Positions 9,822 to 19,180 of a stretch of 64,000 nucleotides of DNA are shown piece after piece (position 1 is the first letter of the stretch; each line of letters begins with the position of its first letter). The position numbers were made by a program, and so were the translations under genes. Source of the stretch: Clostridia bacterium (GTDB taxonomy: Bacteria > Bacillota > Peptococcia > DRI-13 > SM3-B62); contig JAHDQS010000029.1 of the NCBI GenBank assembly GCA_018433675.1, positions 1 to 64,000 of the forward strand. Direction: 5' to 3'. The notes under the pieces were generated by a model. It did no database searches. It had not been told where the DNA came from and was given only the letters and a program-made list of their open reading frames with translations.

Positions 9822-9961
9822 GCAAAAAACACATTAAGCCCTATATTAATATAAATACAGGAACAAAGTATTATATTATGAAAGGAATTTAAAAAAAAAA
9901 GAAGAATACTGTATATAAGTGTCAATTATAAAATGCATAATAAAATTGTACGGGTGATGAT
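9822..9961 (+). promoter_or_regulatory. AT-rich upstream region of the fla/che operon (promoter expected, not resolved)
   Basis: This 140-nt gap lies between the codY terminator and flgB and must contain the main fla/che promoter. It is extremely AT-rich, with several TATAAT-like hexamers (around 9928 and 9936) but no convincing -35 partner at 16-18 nt. I cannot see a clear SigD-type TAAA/GCCGATAT pair or a CodY box. Confidence 0.5.
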
Positions 9962-10372
9962 ATGCTCAAAACTAATTTAGCGGACATGCTTGAAAAGGCC
10001 ATGGACGGAAGTATGAAAAGACATATGGTTATTAGTAACAATATTGCCAACGTTAATACACCGGGGTATAAAAGAAAAGAAGTAGTCTTTCAAGAGGCAT
10101 TAAAAGGGATGCTGCAACTGCAGGATGAAGAAAAGTTAAAAATGAAAACGACAAACGTCAGACACTATTCAGGAATTGATGATGTCATTAACAAAGATGG
10201 CGCGAGTGTTTTTGAGGTTGCAGATACTTCGTTGAGAAATGATGAAAATAATGTTGATGCAGACATGGAATTGGCATATTTTGCAGAAAACAACTTGTAT
10301 TTCAACGGATTAGTACAGATGCTTTCAGCTCAGATGTCTTTGTTGAGGCACGCTATCAGTGAGGGGAGGTAG
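9962..10372 (+). CDS. flgB: Flagellar basal-body rod protein FlgB
   Basis: Proximal rod subunit. The 136-residue protein begins with the N-terminal rod/hook motif ('ISNNIANVNTPGYKRKEV', about residues 21-38). The C-terminal helix 'YFNGLVQMLSAQMSLLRHAI' matches the other half of the split D0 domain. It is exported by the flagellar type III system without a cleaved signal. It is the first gene of the fla/che operon. ATG 9962 follows GGGTGATG. Confidence 0.95.
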   Translation: MLKTNLADMLEKAMDGSMKRHMVISNNIANVNTPGYKRKEVVFQEALKGMLQLQDEEKLKMKTTNVRHYSGIDDVINKDGASVFEVADTSLRNDENNVDADMELAYFAENNLYFNGLVQMLSAQMSLLRHAISEGR

Positions 10373-10379
10373 TAACTAA

Positions 10380-10829
10380 ATGAATATTTTCAGATCAATG
10401 AGAGTCAGTGCTACGGGATTAAGTGCGGAAAGACTGAGAATGGATGTTATTTCTTCCAATATTGCCAATGCCAACACCACTCGTACGGAAGAAGGGGGAC
10501 CGTACCGCAGGCAGGTGGCTTTGCTTCAGGCAGAGGACGGTAATAAAAAAAGTTTTAAAAAAATATTGGAAGATTCCCGAGAAAAATATCAGGGCTTATA
10601 CGGTGTTAGAGTTGCAGAAATCACAACAGATCCTACCCCCAGCAAAAGGGTTTATGATCCTCAACACCCTGATGCTGCTGATGATGGGTATGTTGAGTAT
10701 CCAAATGTGGAAGTTATGAAGGAAATGGTTGAATTGATAACAGCGTCCAGGAGTTATGAAGCCAATCTTACCGTATTGAACAGTACGAAAAGTATGGCCC
10801 TGAAGACACTGGAAATCGGGCGCGGGTAG
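10380..10829 (+). CDS. flgC: Flagellar basal-body rod protein FlgC
   Basis: Rod subunit of 149 residues. The N-terminal motif 'ISSNIANANTTRT' and the C-terminal helix ending 'NLTVLNSTKSMALKTLEIG' form the shared D0 domain. Typical FlgC 'YPNVEVMKEMVELITASRSYE' features precede that helix. The gap to flgB is 7 nt and GGGGAGG (10361-10367) is the ribosome site, so translation is probably coupled. Confidence 0.96.
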   Translation: MNIFRSMRVSATGLSAERLRMDVISSNIANANTTRTEEGGPYRRQVALLQAEDGNKKSFKKILEDSREKYQGLYGVRVAEITTDPTPSKRVYDPQHPDAADDGYVEYPNVEVMKEMVELITASRSYEANLTVLNSTKSMALKTLEIGRG

Positions 10830-10840
10830 GTGAATGACAA

Positions 10841-11134
10841 ATGACTTCTAGTATATCGGGAATAGGTAATGATACATTGCTAGCGAAAACTGTCGGACAA
10901 AATAGGACAAAGGGTGAGACGTTTAAGCAAACATTACAGGAGGTTTTAGGCACTGTTGACGGTTCCATAAAAGAGTCTGAGCAGATGATAAGAGATTTTG
11001 CCTTAGGGGAGGATGTTGAACTTCATCAGGTTATGATTGCGGCTGAAGAAGCAAATCTTGCCTTGCAGCTTACTGTCCAGGTACGAAATAAAGTAATAGA
11101 AGCATATCAAGAAATAATGAGAATGCAGTTATAG
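10841..11134 (+). CDS. fliE: Flagellar hook-basal body protein FliE
   Basis: FliE joins the MS ring to the rod and is the first substrate of the flagellar export apparatus. The 97-residue protein has a variable N-terminus and a conserved C-terminal half ('LGEDVELHQVMIAAEEANLALQ' region, then 'VRNKVIEAYQEIMRM'). The size and place between flgC and fliF are standard. ATG 10841 was chosen, with GGTGAATGACAA upstream. Confidence 0.95.
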   Translation: MTSSISGIGNDTLLAKTVGQNRTKGETFKQTLQEVLGTVDGSIKESEQMIRDFALGEDVELHQVMIAAEEANLALQLTVQVRNKVIEAYQEIMRMQL

Positions 11135-11150
11135 TCACTGAGGTGAAACG

Positions 11151-12707
11151 ATGGATTATTGGATTCAGATGAGGGAACAACTTCATAGTATATGGGATAA
11201 GTTCTCTTCCTGGCAGAAATGGACAATAGTCGGAGCTGCTGCCGCTACTGTCCTGGGAATGATTTTTTTAGTTATAGTTCCATTGATGAAAGAACCGGAC
11301 ATGGAACCCCTCTATACAGGACTTGAACAGAAAACAGCCAGTGCAATTGTGGCCAAACTTGATGAAAAAAAGGTTGACTACCAATTAGCTGACGAAGGGA
11401 AAACGATACTGGTCAAAGGCGACGAAAAATACCAATTAAGATTAGACCTAGCCGATGAAGTTGATGTAACCGGGGTGGTAGGCTTTGAGAGCTTCAATGA
11501 GACACGCTTCGGAGAAACAGATACTGATAAGAGGGTTAGATTTTTAGTGGCGTTGCAAGGTGAGCTTTCCAGGACGATTAAGGAATTGGAAGAGGTTGAA
11601 TCGGTCAAAGTACATATTGCCATGCCGACACCTTCTTTGTTTATAGAAGATGAAAGTGAAGCAACTGCTTCAGTGCTTTTAAGGTTAAATCCAAATATTA
11701 CCTTAAAACCGGCACAGGTCAAGTCAATTATGGCTTTTGTCAGCAATAGTGTGGAGGGACTAAAGCCTGCCAATGTAACAGTAATGGATGTGAATGGCAA
11801 TTTACTTTCGGAAGATGTGGCGGAAAATGGGGATATGCCTTCTGTTACACAAATATCTTCAGGTCAGTTGGCGATGAAACAGGATTACGAAAAAACATTG
11901 GCCAAGTCCTTACAGAGTATGCTGGAAAGGATGATCGGGTTAGGGAAAGTAGTTGTACGGGCTAATGTTGACATTGATTTTGATCAGGTTGAAACGGTAT
12001 CGGAGATAGTCAGTGATCCGGTAATGATCAGTGAACAGACAAAGGAAGAATCATCGTCGGGTGTTTCTGCTGCTACGGGAGGAAATCCGGCAGATGCTAA
12101 CATGGGCGGACCGACATATGGGAGTGTTGATTCCACTGACAGCGAATACCAGCTTTCGGAGAGAATCCGCAACTATGATACCAGCAGAACAGTTGAAACA
12201 AAGATTGCGGCACCGGGAAAGGTTGAGAAAGTTTCTGTTTCGGTTTTGATTGACGGAGAGCTTTCCGATGAGGATGAAGAAAAGATTGCCCAGGCAGTGA
12301 GCCAAGCAGCGGGTGCAAATCATGAAAGAGGCGACCAGGTTTCGATAGTAGCGATGCCGTTCAATAATGAAGAATTGCAAAAACTTGAGGAGCAAATGGC
12401 TCAAGCTGAAGCCAGAGAGAGAAGAAATGACTATATCAGGTATGGCTTAATGGGCTTTGGAATTCTCCTTTTATGCGGATTAGGCGTTTATGCCATCAGA
12501 ACTTACAGGCAAGGAAAACAAGAAGGAGAGTTTATTGGTTCAATGGAAGCGGCAGCGGCCGGACAATCAGGGGATTCGCCTTTGAGTATCGAATTAACAC
12601 CAGAAATGCTGGAGAAAAAGAACATCCGAGACAAAATAGACGGTATTGTCAATAACAATCCGGATGAGGTCGCTAAGGTATTAAAGACCTGGTTGGCGGA
12701 AGAGTAG
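11151..12707 (+). CDS. fliF: Flagellar MS-ring protein FliF
   Basis: Forms the membrane MS ring on which rotor and export gate assemble. The protein has 518 residues: a short cytosolic N-terminus, a membrane helix at about 24-45, ring-building motifs in the large periplasm-side domain (about 50-425), a second membrane helix at about 430-448, and a cytosolic tail (about 450-518) that binds FliG. The YscJ/FliF signature region 'YTGLEQKTASAIVAKLDE' is clear. A disordered Ser/Gly-rich segment at about 300-325 is usual. Confidence 0.97.
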   Translation: MDYWIQMREQLHSIWDKFSSWQKWTIVGAAAATVLGMIFLVIVPLMKEPDMEPLYTGLEQKTASAIVAKLDEKKVDYQLADEGKTILVKGDEKYQLRLDLADEVDVTGVVGFESFNETRFGETDTDKRVRFLVALQGELSRTIKELEEVESVKVHIAMPTPSLFIEDESEATASVLLRLNPNITLKPAQVKSIMAFVSNSVEGLKPANVTVMDVNGNLLSEDVAENGDMPSVTQISSGQLAMKQDYEKTLAKSLQSMLERMIGLGKVVVRANVDIDFDQVETVSEIVSDPVMISEQTKEESSSGVSAATGGNPADANMGGPTYGSVDSTDSEYQLSERIRNYDTSRTVETKIAAPGKVEKVSVSVLIDGELSDEDEEKIAQAVSQAAGANHERGDQVSIVAMPFNNEELQKLEEQMAQAEARERRNDYIRYGLMGFGILLLCGLGVYAIRTYRQGKQEGEFIGSMEAAAAGQSGDSPLSIELTPEMLEKKNIRDKIDGIVNNNPDEVAKVLKTWLAEE

Positions 12708-12717
12708 GTGAGATAAT

Positions 12718-13728
12718 ATGGAGACTGCAAAAATGTTATCAAGTCGTCAAAAAGCGGCAGTATTCTTGATAAGCATTGGTACGGAAAAATCGGCAGAAGT
12801 TATGAAACACATGTCTGAGGAAGAAATTGAGCAAATAACCTTAGAAATAGCCCATGTGCGAAAAATTGACGGCGAGCAAATCGACGCTGTTAATAGAGAA
12901 TTCGCCCAATTATTTATGGCTTCACAATACATATCACAAGGAGGCATTGAATATGCCAAGCAAGTTTTAGAAAGGGCCTTAGGAAACGAGGTGGCTATGG
13001 ATGTTATTAATAGGCTCTCTTCTAATTTGCAGATAAAACCTTTTGACTTTATAAGAAAGACAGATCCCAGTCAGGTGTTGAATTTCATTCAAGGTGAGCA
13101 CCCTCAAACAATAGCGTTGATACTGTCTTATCTTGATCCTGAGCAGGCCGCGGCTATTGTATCGGCTTTGCCGGCAGAAAAGCAGTCTGATGTAGCGAGA
13201 AGAATAGCAATCATGGATCGGACGTCCCCGGAAATAATTCGAGAGGTCGAAAGCATTCTGGAAAGAAAAATAAGTACATTGGGATCTCAGGATTATACAA
13301 GTACAGGCGGAATAAAGTCAATAGTTAATATTTTAAACAATGTGGATAGGTCTACCGAAAAAACGATACTAGAAACATTAGAGGTTCAAGACCCCGAGCT
13401 ATCGGAAGAAATCAAAAAGTTGATGTTTATCTTTGAAGATATTATTAAAATGGATGACAGAAGTATCCAAATGGTACTTCGTGAAGTTGATACTAAGGAT
13501 TTGTCATTGGCGCTCAAAGGGTCAAGCGAGGAAGTCAACATCAAAATCAAAAAGAATATGTCCAAAAGAGCCAGTCAAATACTGGAGGAGGACATCTCAT
13601 TTCTTGGGCCTGTGCGCTTAAGGGATGTAGAAGAAGCCCAACAGCGTATAGTAAATATAATCAGAAGGCTTGAAGATTCTGGTGAAATAGTAATTTCACG
13701 CGGTGGAGGGGACGAGTTAATTGTCTAG
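12718..13728 (+). CDS. fliG: Flagellar motor switch protein FliG
   Basis: Rotor protein that contacts both stator (MotA) and FliM. The 336-residue protein has N, middle and C domains; the middle 'EHPQTIALILSYL' motif and the charged torque helix 'DDRSIQMVLREVDTKDLS' (about 244-261) are visible. The C-terminal 'LRDVEEAQQRIVNIIRRLE' is typical. ATG 12718 follows GTAGGTGAG. Its last codons overlap the start of fliH by 8 nt. Confidence 0.97.
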   Translation: METAKMLSSRQKAAVFLISIGTEKSAEVMKHMSEEEIEQITLEIAHVRKIDGEQIDAVNREFAQLFMASQYISQGGIEYAKQVLERALGNEVAMDVINRLSSNLQIKPFDFIRKTDPSQVLNFIQGEHPQTIALILSYLDPEQAAAIVSALPAEKQSDVARRIAIMDRTSPEIIREVESILERKISTLGSQDYTSTGGIKSIVNILNNVDRSTEKTILETLEVQDPELSEEIKKLMFIFEDIIKMDDRSIQMVLREVDTKDLSLALKGSSEEVNIKIKKNMSKRASQILEEDISFLGPVRLRDVEEAQQRIVNIIRRLEDSGEIVISRGGGDELIV

Positions 13729-14500
13729 GGTGATTAAAGCATATTTAGTTGTTAATGACACAAAAAAGCAGTTGCTTAGAACTTCCGACAAGACAGAGTG
13801 GAAAAAGGAAGTTCATGAACATGAACATGAACAGAAACAAGAAGGATTGACGAAGGAAAAAGCTGATCTAATCTACCAAGAGACAAAAGCGGCTATTGAA
13901 GAGATGATGACATCTGCGCATCAAGAAGCTGATTCCCACTTGATGAGGGCGAAGGAAAAGGCTCAGTTGATTCTTGAAGAATGCCAGAAGGAAATTGCTA
14001 CGCTGGAAGAACAGCATCGACAGTTGGGGTTTAAAGAAGGATATGCGGAAGGTAAAAAAGAGGCGGACAAAGAATTTAATGAGGCTTATGAAAAGATTAA
14101 GCAATTGATTAAAGGAATATGTAATGAAAGAGAACAGATGCAAAAACGGTATGAGCGAGACATTGTTGAGTTGATTATGCTTTTGACAGAAAAGGTTATT
14201 GGGAGCGTTATTGAAATAAAGCCGGAAATAATCAACCAGATAATTAATAATTCTTTAGAAAAGGTGAAGGAATCGGAAACAATTGTCGTCAGGCTTAATC
14301 CTATTCATATCCCTTATCTAAATATAGATAGCGAGCAATGCCTCGACAGGTTTCAAGGACGTCTGCAAATAGTGGAAGACATTGAAATCGAACCGGGGGA
14401 TTGTCAAGTAATAACAGACACCGGATTTTTAGATTCGAGAATAAATGAACAGATTACACTGCTAAAGCAGTCGATACTGGAAGTAATTGATAATGCTTGA
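13721..14500 (+). CDS. fliH: Flagellar assembly protein FliH
   Basis: Negative regulator and stalk of the export ATPase FliI. The 259-residue protein has a charged N-terminal region with a (His-Glu)3 run at about 31-36, then a long coiled coil (about 45-145) with a GxxxG-like 'GFKEGYAEGKKEADKEF' stretch typical of FliH, and a C-terminal FliI-binding domain (about 150-259). The start is TTG 13721, with GGAGGGGAC at 13705-13713 as ribosome site inside fliG. Confidence 0.9.
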   Translation: MSRVIKAYLVVNDTKKQLLRTSDKTEWKKEVHEHEHEQKQEGLTKEKADLIYQETKAAIEEMMTSAHQEADSHLMRAKEKAQLILEECQKEIATLEEQHRQLGFKEGYAEGKKEADKEFNEAYEKIKQLIKGICNEREQMQKRYERDIVELIMLLTEKVIGSVIEIKPEIINQIINNSLEKVKESETIVVRLNPIHIPYLNIDSEQCLDRFQGRLQIVEDIEIEPGDCQVITDTGFLDSRINEQITLLKQSILEVIDNA

Positions 14501-15815
14501 TTTTGAGAAATTAAGAAAGACAATTAAAGAAGCGGAAACGCTGCGTTTCAAGGGTGCTGTCAGTGAAATAATCGGACTGGCCATCCATGCGCAAGGTCCA
14601 AAAGCGGGAATGGGAGAGTTGGTGCACATTAATAAAGAAAAAGGTAGTGTGCCGGCTGAAGTCGTGGGGTTCAAGGAGAATAAAACATTGCTGATGCCTT
14701 TGGAAAGCATGAATGGTATAGCACCGGGCAATACAATCTTAGCCAGCGGCGATTCCTTAAAAGTTAAGGTAGGGCCGAAAATCGTCGGCAGAATTTTAGA
14801 CGGTCTTGGTAGGCCTATCGATGACAAAGGACCATTGGTTTGGGAAAAGGAATACTATTTGGAGTATGAATCGCCCCACCCCTTAAAAAGAAAAATCATC
14901 TCTCAACCCCTCTCTTTTGGAGTAAGGGCAATCGATGGCTTATTAACGTGCGGTGCCGGGCAAAGGATTGGGATTTTCTCCGGCAGTGGAGTTGGGAAGA
15001 GCACCTTACTGGGGATGATAGCACGAAAAAGTGCCGCCGATGTTAATGTGATAGCTTTAATTGGAGAAAGAGGGAGAGAAGTTCGCGAGTTTCTGGAAAA
15101 TGATTTAGGAGAGAAGGGACTTGAAAGATCAGTGGTGGTGGTGGCTTCATCAGAAAAACCGGCTCTGGTGAGGATTAAAGGGGCATTTACAGCTACCTCC
15201 ATTGCAGAGTATTTTAGGGATCAAGGCGCTAATGTTATTCTAATGATGGATTCTGTTACAAGATTTGCCATGGCTCAAAGAGAGATTGGTCTTGCTATAG
15301 GAGAACCACCTGCTACAAAAGGCTATACGCCTTCAGTGTTTGCGGTATTGCCTAGATTGCTGGAAAGAACGGGCATGTCCGAAAAGGGTAGTATTACAGG
15401 GTTATATACAGTTCTTGTTGAAGGTGATGATGTAAACGAACCGATTTCCGACTCTGTCAGGGGGATTTTAGACGGACATATCCTTTTGTCAAGGCAAATG
15501 GCCGCATTGGGCCATTATCCCGCAATAGATGTTTTAAACAGCATTAGCCGGATAATGATTAATATCATAGATGATGAGCATATGAGAGCAGCAAAGAAAA
15601 TTAAAGAATTATTGGCAGTATATTATGAAGCCAAAGATTTGATTGACGTAGGTGCATATCAGCAGGGCAGTAGTCCTAAGATAGACTTAGCAATCAAGTA
15701 CATTGATTCCGTCAATGGGATGCTGAAACAAGATATTGACGAAGAATGTATTTACGAGGAAACGCTAAAAAGAGTTGTTGATTTGTATTCAAGAATACAA
15801 AATGAAGTGAAGTAG
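14493..15815 (+). CDS. fliI: Flagellum-specific ATPase FliI
   Basis: Type III export ATPase, homologous to the F1 beta subunit. The 440-residue protein has Walker A SGSGVGKS at about 163-170, 'LIGERGREV', Walker B region 'VILMMDSVTRFA' and 'EPPATKGYTPSVFA'. ATG 14493 is chosen over a TTG two codons earlier. It overlaps the fliH stop by 8 nt, as is common, so the two are translationally coupled. The length is standard. Confidence 0.96.
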   Translation: MLDFEKLRKTIKEAETLRFKGAVSEIIGLAIHAQGPKAGMGELVHINKEKGSVPAEVVGFKENKTLLMPLESMNGIAPGNTILASGDSLKVKVGPKIVGRILDGLGRPIDDKGPLVWEKEYYLEYESPHPLKRKIISQPLSFGVRAIDGLLTCGAGQRIGIFSGSGVGKSTLLGMIARKSAADVNVIALIGERGREVREFLENDLGEKGLERSVVVVASSEKPALVRIKGAFTATSIAEYFRDQGANVILMMDSVTRFAMAQREIGLAIGEPPATKGYTPSVFAVLPRLLERTGMSEKGSITGLYTVLVEGDDVNEPISDSVRGILDGHILLSRQMAALGHYPAIDVLNSISRIMINIIDDEHMRAAKKIKELLAVYYEAKDLIDVGAYQQGSSPKIDLAIKYIDSVNGMLKQDIDEECIYEETLKRVVDLYSRIQNEVK

Positions 15816-15822
15816 GGATAGA

Positions 15823-16245
15823 ATGTTTAGATTCAGACTGGCCTCGGTAATGCGTATCAGAGAATATAAAGAAAAGACCTGCCGGGAGGAACTTGGACGC
15901 AGTGTTCAAGACTTGCGTAAGGCTCGTGAACTTGAAGGAGAAATGTCCTCTGATTTGAGTCGCTTGCAAAAAGATTTCACCTCTTATCAGAAAGGTCCGT
16001 TGAATATACATGAGATTTCATTGAAAAGAGGATACATTCGATTTAAGACGGAAGAGTTGAACGAACAAAAAGCAGTGGTCGCAAGAAAACAAGAGGAATT
16101 ACAGGAATCAAGGGTACGTTTGTTTGCAGCCATGAAAGACAGAAAGGTCATAGAAAAACTCAAAGATAAAAAACATAAAATCTACTCCTACGAAGAAAAC
16201 AGAAGGGAACAGAAAATCCTCGACGATTTGGCGGGGCATTGCTGA
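15823..16245 (+). CDS. fliJ: Flagellar export protein FliJ
   Basis: Small coiled-coil stalk protein of the export ATPase complex and a chaperone escort. It has 140 residues, nearly all predicted helical with heptad character, and starts 'MFRFRLASVMRIREYKEK', the typical FliJ beginning. Sequence conservation in this family is low, so the call rests on size, coiled coil, start motif and place directly after fliI. Confidence 0.88.
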   Translation: MFRFRLASVMRIREYKEKTCREELGRSVQDLRKARELEGEMSSDLSRLQKDFTSYQKGPLNIHEISLKRGYIRFKTEELNEQKAVVARKQEELQESRVRLFAAMKDRKVIEKLKDKKHKIYSYEENRREQKILDDLAGHC

Positions 16246-16263
16246 TAGGAAGAGGTAGAATAA

Positions 16264-16830
16264 ATGGCTAAAAGTATTGTATCGATAAGGCTTGTCCTAA
16301 TCTGCTTTTTAGTAGCAATTTTCGGATGTCTATGGGCAGCCAATACGGTGGGCTTGCTCGACGTTAAAAGTATAGCCGCAAAGACGCCGTTTTTAGGGAA
16401 ATACATACATACCGAAGAACAAGAAGGTATTGATATTCCTGTGTTATCACCGATTGAAAGGGAGAACCTTGAATTAAGAGAAGCCATCAAAGGTTTTGAA
16501 GAAAAAATCGGGTTTCTGGAGAGCGATACTGCCGAAATACTGCAGGAGAACGAGAAGCTGCAAGAAGAGCTGGAAGAACTAAAAAAATATAAAGAAGAAA
16601 AGGAAAAAGCCATTCTTAACGCTGAGGAATTATCCTTGTATTATCGAGAAATGAAGCCGGAAGAAGTCGTGAAGATAATGGATAATCTTGATAATGAAAC
16701 GATTTTGCTGATACTTACCAAGCTTGAAAGAAATCAGGCAGGGGAAATTATGGCTCAAATGGAGCCGCAACGTGCAGCGCTTATTACCCAATTGCTGCTG
16801 GGTCATTCGGAAGATGACGAATCGCAGTAA
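16264..16830 (+). CDS. MotE/YlxF-like flagellar locus protein
   Basis: The 188-residue protein has an N-terminal membrane helix (about 9-30), a long coiled coil (about 65-120) and a C-terminal MgtE-N-like helical domain ('MKPEEVVKIMDNLDNET', about 128-180). This architecture is that of MotE, a periplasm-side chaperone of MotC in alpha-proteobacteria, and of B. subtilis YlxF at the same operon position. The function in Firmicutes is unclear; an export or stator-assembly role is inferred from context. ATG 16264 was used. Confidence 0.75.
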   Translation: MAKSIVSIRLVLICFLVAIFGCLWAANTVGLLDVKSIAAKTPFLGKYIHTEEQEGIDIPVLSPIERENLELREAIKGFEEKIGFLESDTAEILQENEKLQEELEELKKYKEEKEKAILNAEELSLYYREMKPEEVVKIMDNLDNETILLILTKLERNQAGEIMAQMEPQRAALITQLLLGHSEDDESQ

Positions 16831-16875
16831 TTGGGTTCAAAATAAGGAATAAAAGAGAGAAAGGAGGTGAGAACT

Positions 16876-18282
16876 ATGACAGAAGGAATCATGCTGTCTG
16901 CAAATACTGAGCTTTATATCGGAAACGGATCACAGATTCCCGGTGACAATGCAATGAAAGAAGAATTGGGGATGGAAGGGTTAGGCTTGTTTGGAACTGT
17001 ATTGGCGGCAGCTTTCATGAATTTACAAAATACCGATCAGCAAACAGAAGACACAATAGTGCAAAGCAATGAAGTAACGGATGGAGAAACGTCGGATATG
17101 AAATTACTTTGCGAGGAAGACAATGGAATCTGCGAGGAGAATACCGGAATACAAGAAGAAAATATTGGAACGCAGGAGTGGTTAGTAACAGACAACTCCG
17201 CATTGCAGGTGATTGTCGGAGCCGATGTAAAAACAGACGAAACTATGCCGCAAGAGAACTTAACAGCAAACCAGGAAGTTGTTGCCGGAACAAAAATAGC
17301 GCAGGAACAGAAAATCCCGCAACAAATAAAGAACGCGGATTCTCTTTCTCCACCCGAAAACCTTTCTGAGGTCCAGAAATCTGAGATCCGGAAAGCTGTG
17401 ACACCAAAGGAGCAAGCAAATGAGGTAATTTCAGAAAATAAACCGGTAAATATGAAGGAAGATAATGAAATAGGGATTATTGTAGATAAGGATAAGGGTC
17501 AGGAGTTTTCCAAGGCGAAAGAAGCAAGTGTTTTTGTGGCAGAGGGAAAGACTGTCTTGACGGGAAATGAGAGTAACTATCAGAAAGAGAAGGCAGGGTC
17601 CGAAGAAATAAGAGCACCTGAAGGCAAGAATAACGTAACAGCAGAAAAGGTTGGAATCGCAGCAAAAGCTAACGATAGAGGCAGCGAAAAGGGCAGTGAG
17701 AAGAATGAAGGTGGTAAAACAGATGTCCTACAGCATCTTCCCAAATTCTCTGTTGAGCAGGGAAATACTTCGGATGGGAGCAGTTTTAAGATTAGTCTTG
17801 ATAATGCGGACAAGACTCCGGTCATGAGAGCGGGAGAAATTGACTCAAAGCTTCCTGATGTGCTCGTTTCAACAGTAAAAACCGATCTAAAAAAAGACGG
17901 AAGTAAAGAATTGCTTGTTCGTCTCGAACCGAAGGAACTGGGAAAGGTGGTCGTCAAGCTGACATCTCGTGAAGGTGTTGTTTCGGTAAAAATGTTTGCC
18001 GAAAACCGTGAAGCGGGAAGCCTGTTGGAAAACAGCATGAATAACCTCCGACAATCGTTGCATGATACAGGTATTAAATACGGAAGGATGGATGTTGAGG
18101 TTGGCGGGGAGTTCATTAATCAGCAACAAAACCAACATCAGCACAACGGTTGGTCAAAAGGACGAGACCAAATATATTCAGCAGACGGGATGAAGGAAAT
18201 GATGGCATCCGATGAGACAGAGCCTCAAAAAACACCGTCATGGAACTGGACAAACAACGGTAAGGTAGATTACATAGCCTAA
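16876..18282 (+). CDS. fliK: Flagellar hook-length control protein FliK
   Basis: Secreted molecular ruler that sets hook length and switches export specificity through FlhB. The 468-residue protein has a long low-complexity, Glu/Lys/Asn/Gln-rich N-terminal region (about 1-300) and a conserved C-terminal domain ('LLVRLEPKELGKVVVKLTSREG', about 345-366, written here only to show the LxPxxLG core). The start is ATG 16876 after AAGGAGGTG; an in-frame GTG overlapping that ribosome site is rejected. Its N-terminal part is poorly conserved, as expected for this family. Confidence 0.9.
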   Translation: MTEGIMLSANTELYIGNGSQIPGDNAMKEELGMEGLGLFGTVLAAAFMNLQNTDQQTEDTIVQSNEVTDGETSDMKLLCEEDNGICEENTGIQEENIGTQEWLVTDNSALQVIVGADVKTDETMPQENLTANQEVVAGTKIAQEQKIPQQIKNADSLSPPENLSEVQKSEIRKAVTPKEQANEVISENKPVNMKEDNEIGIIVDKDKGQEFSKAKEASVFVAEGKTVLTGNESNYQKEKAGSEEIRAPEGKNNVTAEKVGIAAKANDRGSEKGSEKNEGGKTDVLQHLPKFSVEQGNTSDGSSFKISLDNADKTPVMRAGEIDSKLPDVLVSTVKTDLKKDGSKELLVRLEPKELGKVVVKLTSREGVVSVKMFAENREAGSLLENSMNNLRQSLHDTGIKYGRMDVEVGGEFINQQQNQHQHNGWSKGRDQIYSADGMKEMMASDETEPQKTPSWNWTNNGKVDYIA

Positions 18283-18293
18283 AGGAGGTGAAG

Positions 18294-18776
18294 ATGATGA
18301 GTGTTGAACCAACAGGTGATAGTAGAAATACCAATAACTACAATCAGGAGAATACTATTCCCGGAAGTTCCCTGGGAAAGGATGAGTTTCTGAAGCTTTT
18401 AATTACGGAGCTTACCTATCAGGATCCATTGGATCCCATGGATAACAAGGAATTTGTAGCGCAAATGGCCCAGTTTTCCACACTTGAACAGATGAATAAT
18501 CTGAATGCCACAATGGAAGAAGGACTCAACGAGATGATGGAAACAAACGTATTCTACGGTGAGAACATGATGTATCTGCTGGAGAATATAACGAACAATC
18601 TAGCTAATCTCGGGGACAGGCAGTTTGTGGAAATTATCGGCCGAGAGGTAACCTTCAATTACGAAGATGAAGAAATGACAGGCATTGTCAGCGGATTAAG
18701 GAATAAGGACGGACAATACTTGGCGGTAGTGGACGATAAGGAAATTCCGGTAAGCGATATTGTGATGATTAGGTAG
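18294..18776 (+). CDS. flgD: Flagellar hook capping protein FlgD
   Basis: Cap that guides hook subunit assembly and is lost afterwards. The 160-residue protein has the family core 'LGKDEFLKLLITELTYQDPL' region (about 22-41) followed by 'MDNKEFVAQMAQFSTLEQM'. The C-terminal part (about 105-160) is a short beta-rich FlgD_Tudor-like domain; the longer Ig-type half found in proteobacteria is absent, as in B. subtilis YlxG-type proteins. The start is ATG 18294 or 18297; both lie behind AAAGGAGG at 18281-18288. Confidence 0.93.
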   Translation: MMSVEPTGDSRNTNNYNQENTIPGSSLGKDEFLKLLITELTYQDPLDPMDNKEFVAQMAQFSTLEQMNNLNATMEEGLNEMMETNVFYGENMMYLLENITNNLANLGDRQFVEIIGREVTFNYEDEEMTGIVSGLRNKDGQYLAVVDDKEIPVSDIVMIR

Positions 18777-18785
18777 GTGTGAAAA

Positions 18786-19178
18786 ATGGTTGAAAAGCCC
18801 TTCTTCATCAATCAACCGATCCAACCTGTAAAACCGGCTCAAGAACAAAGAAAACCCGAAAGAAGGAGTGCCGGTGACGAACCTTCGTTCCAAAAAATCT
18901 TACAGGGTGAACTGCAGCAGGATAAGGAAATCAAATTTTCCCGTCATGCCACGGAACGCTTATATGCAAGGAGGATCGAACTGGGGGAGGAGCAGTTGAG
19001 CCGTTTGAAGGACGCTGTCGACAAGGCGGAAGCTAAGGGTTGCAGAGAATCACTGGTCCTGTTGGACGATCTGGCCTTGGTAGTGAGCATCAAGAATAAA
19101 ACGGTAATAACTGCGGTTGACGGTGACAACAGGAAGGAAAATGTGTTTACGAACATCGACAGTGCGGTAATCAACTGA
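18786..19178 (+). CDS. TIGR02530-family flagellar operon protein
   Basis: A 130-residue soluble protein lying between flgD and flgE. The conserved part is 'FSRHATERLYARRI', then an acidic helix and 'KNKTVITAVDGDNRKENVFTNID' near the C-terminus (core motifs only). This is the small family routinely found between flgD and flgE in Firmicutes flagellar operons (TIGR02530). Its biochemical function is not known to me; the location suggests hook assembly or its regulation. ATG 18786 follows AGGTGTGAAAA. Confidence 0.82.
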   Translation: MVEKPFFINQPIQPVKPAQEQRKPERRSAGDEPSFQKILQGELQQDKEIKFSRHATERLYARRIELGEEQLSRLKDAVDKAEAKGCRESLVLLDDLALVVSIKNKTVITAVDGDNRKENVFTNIDSAVIN

Positions 19179-19180
19179 CA

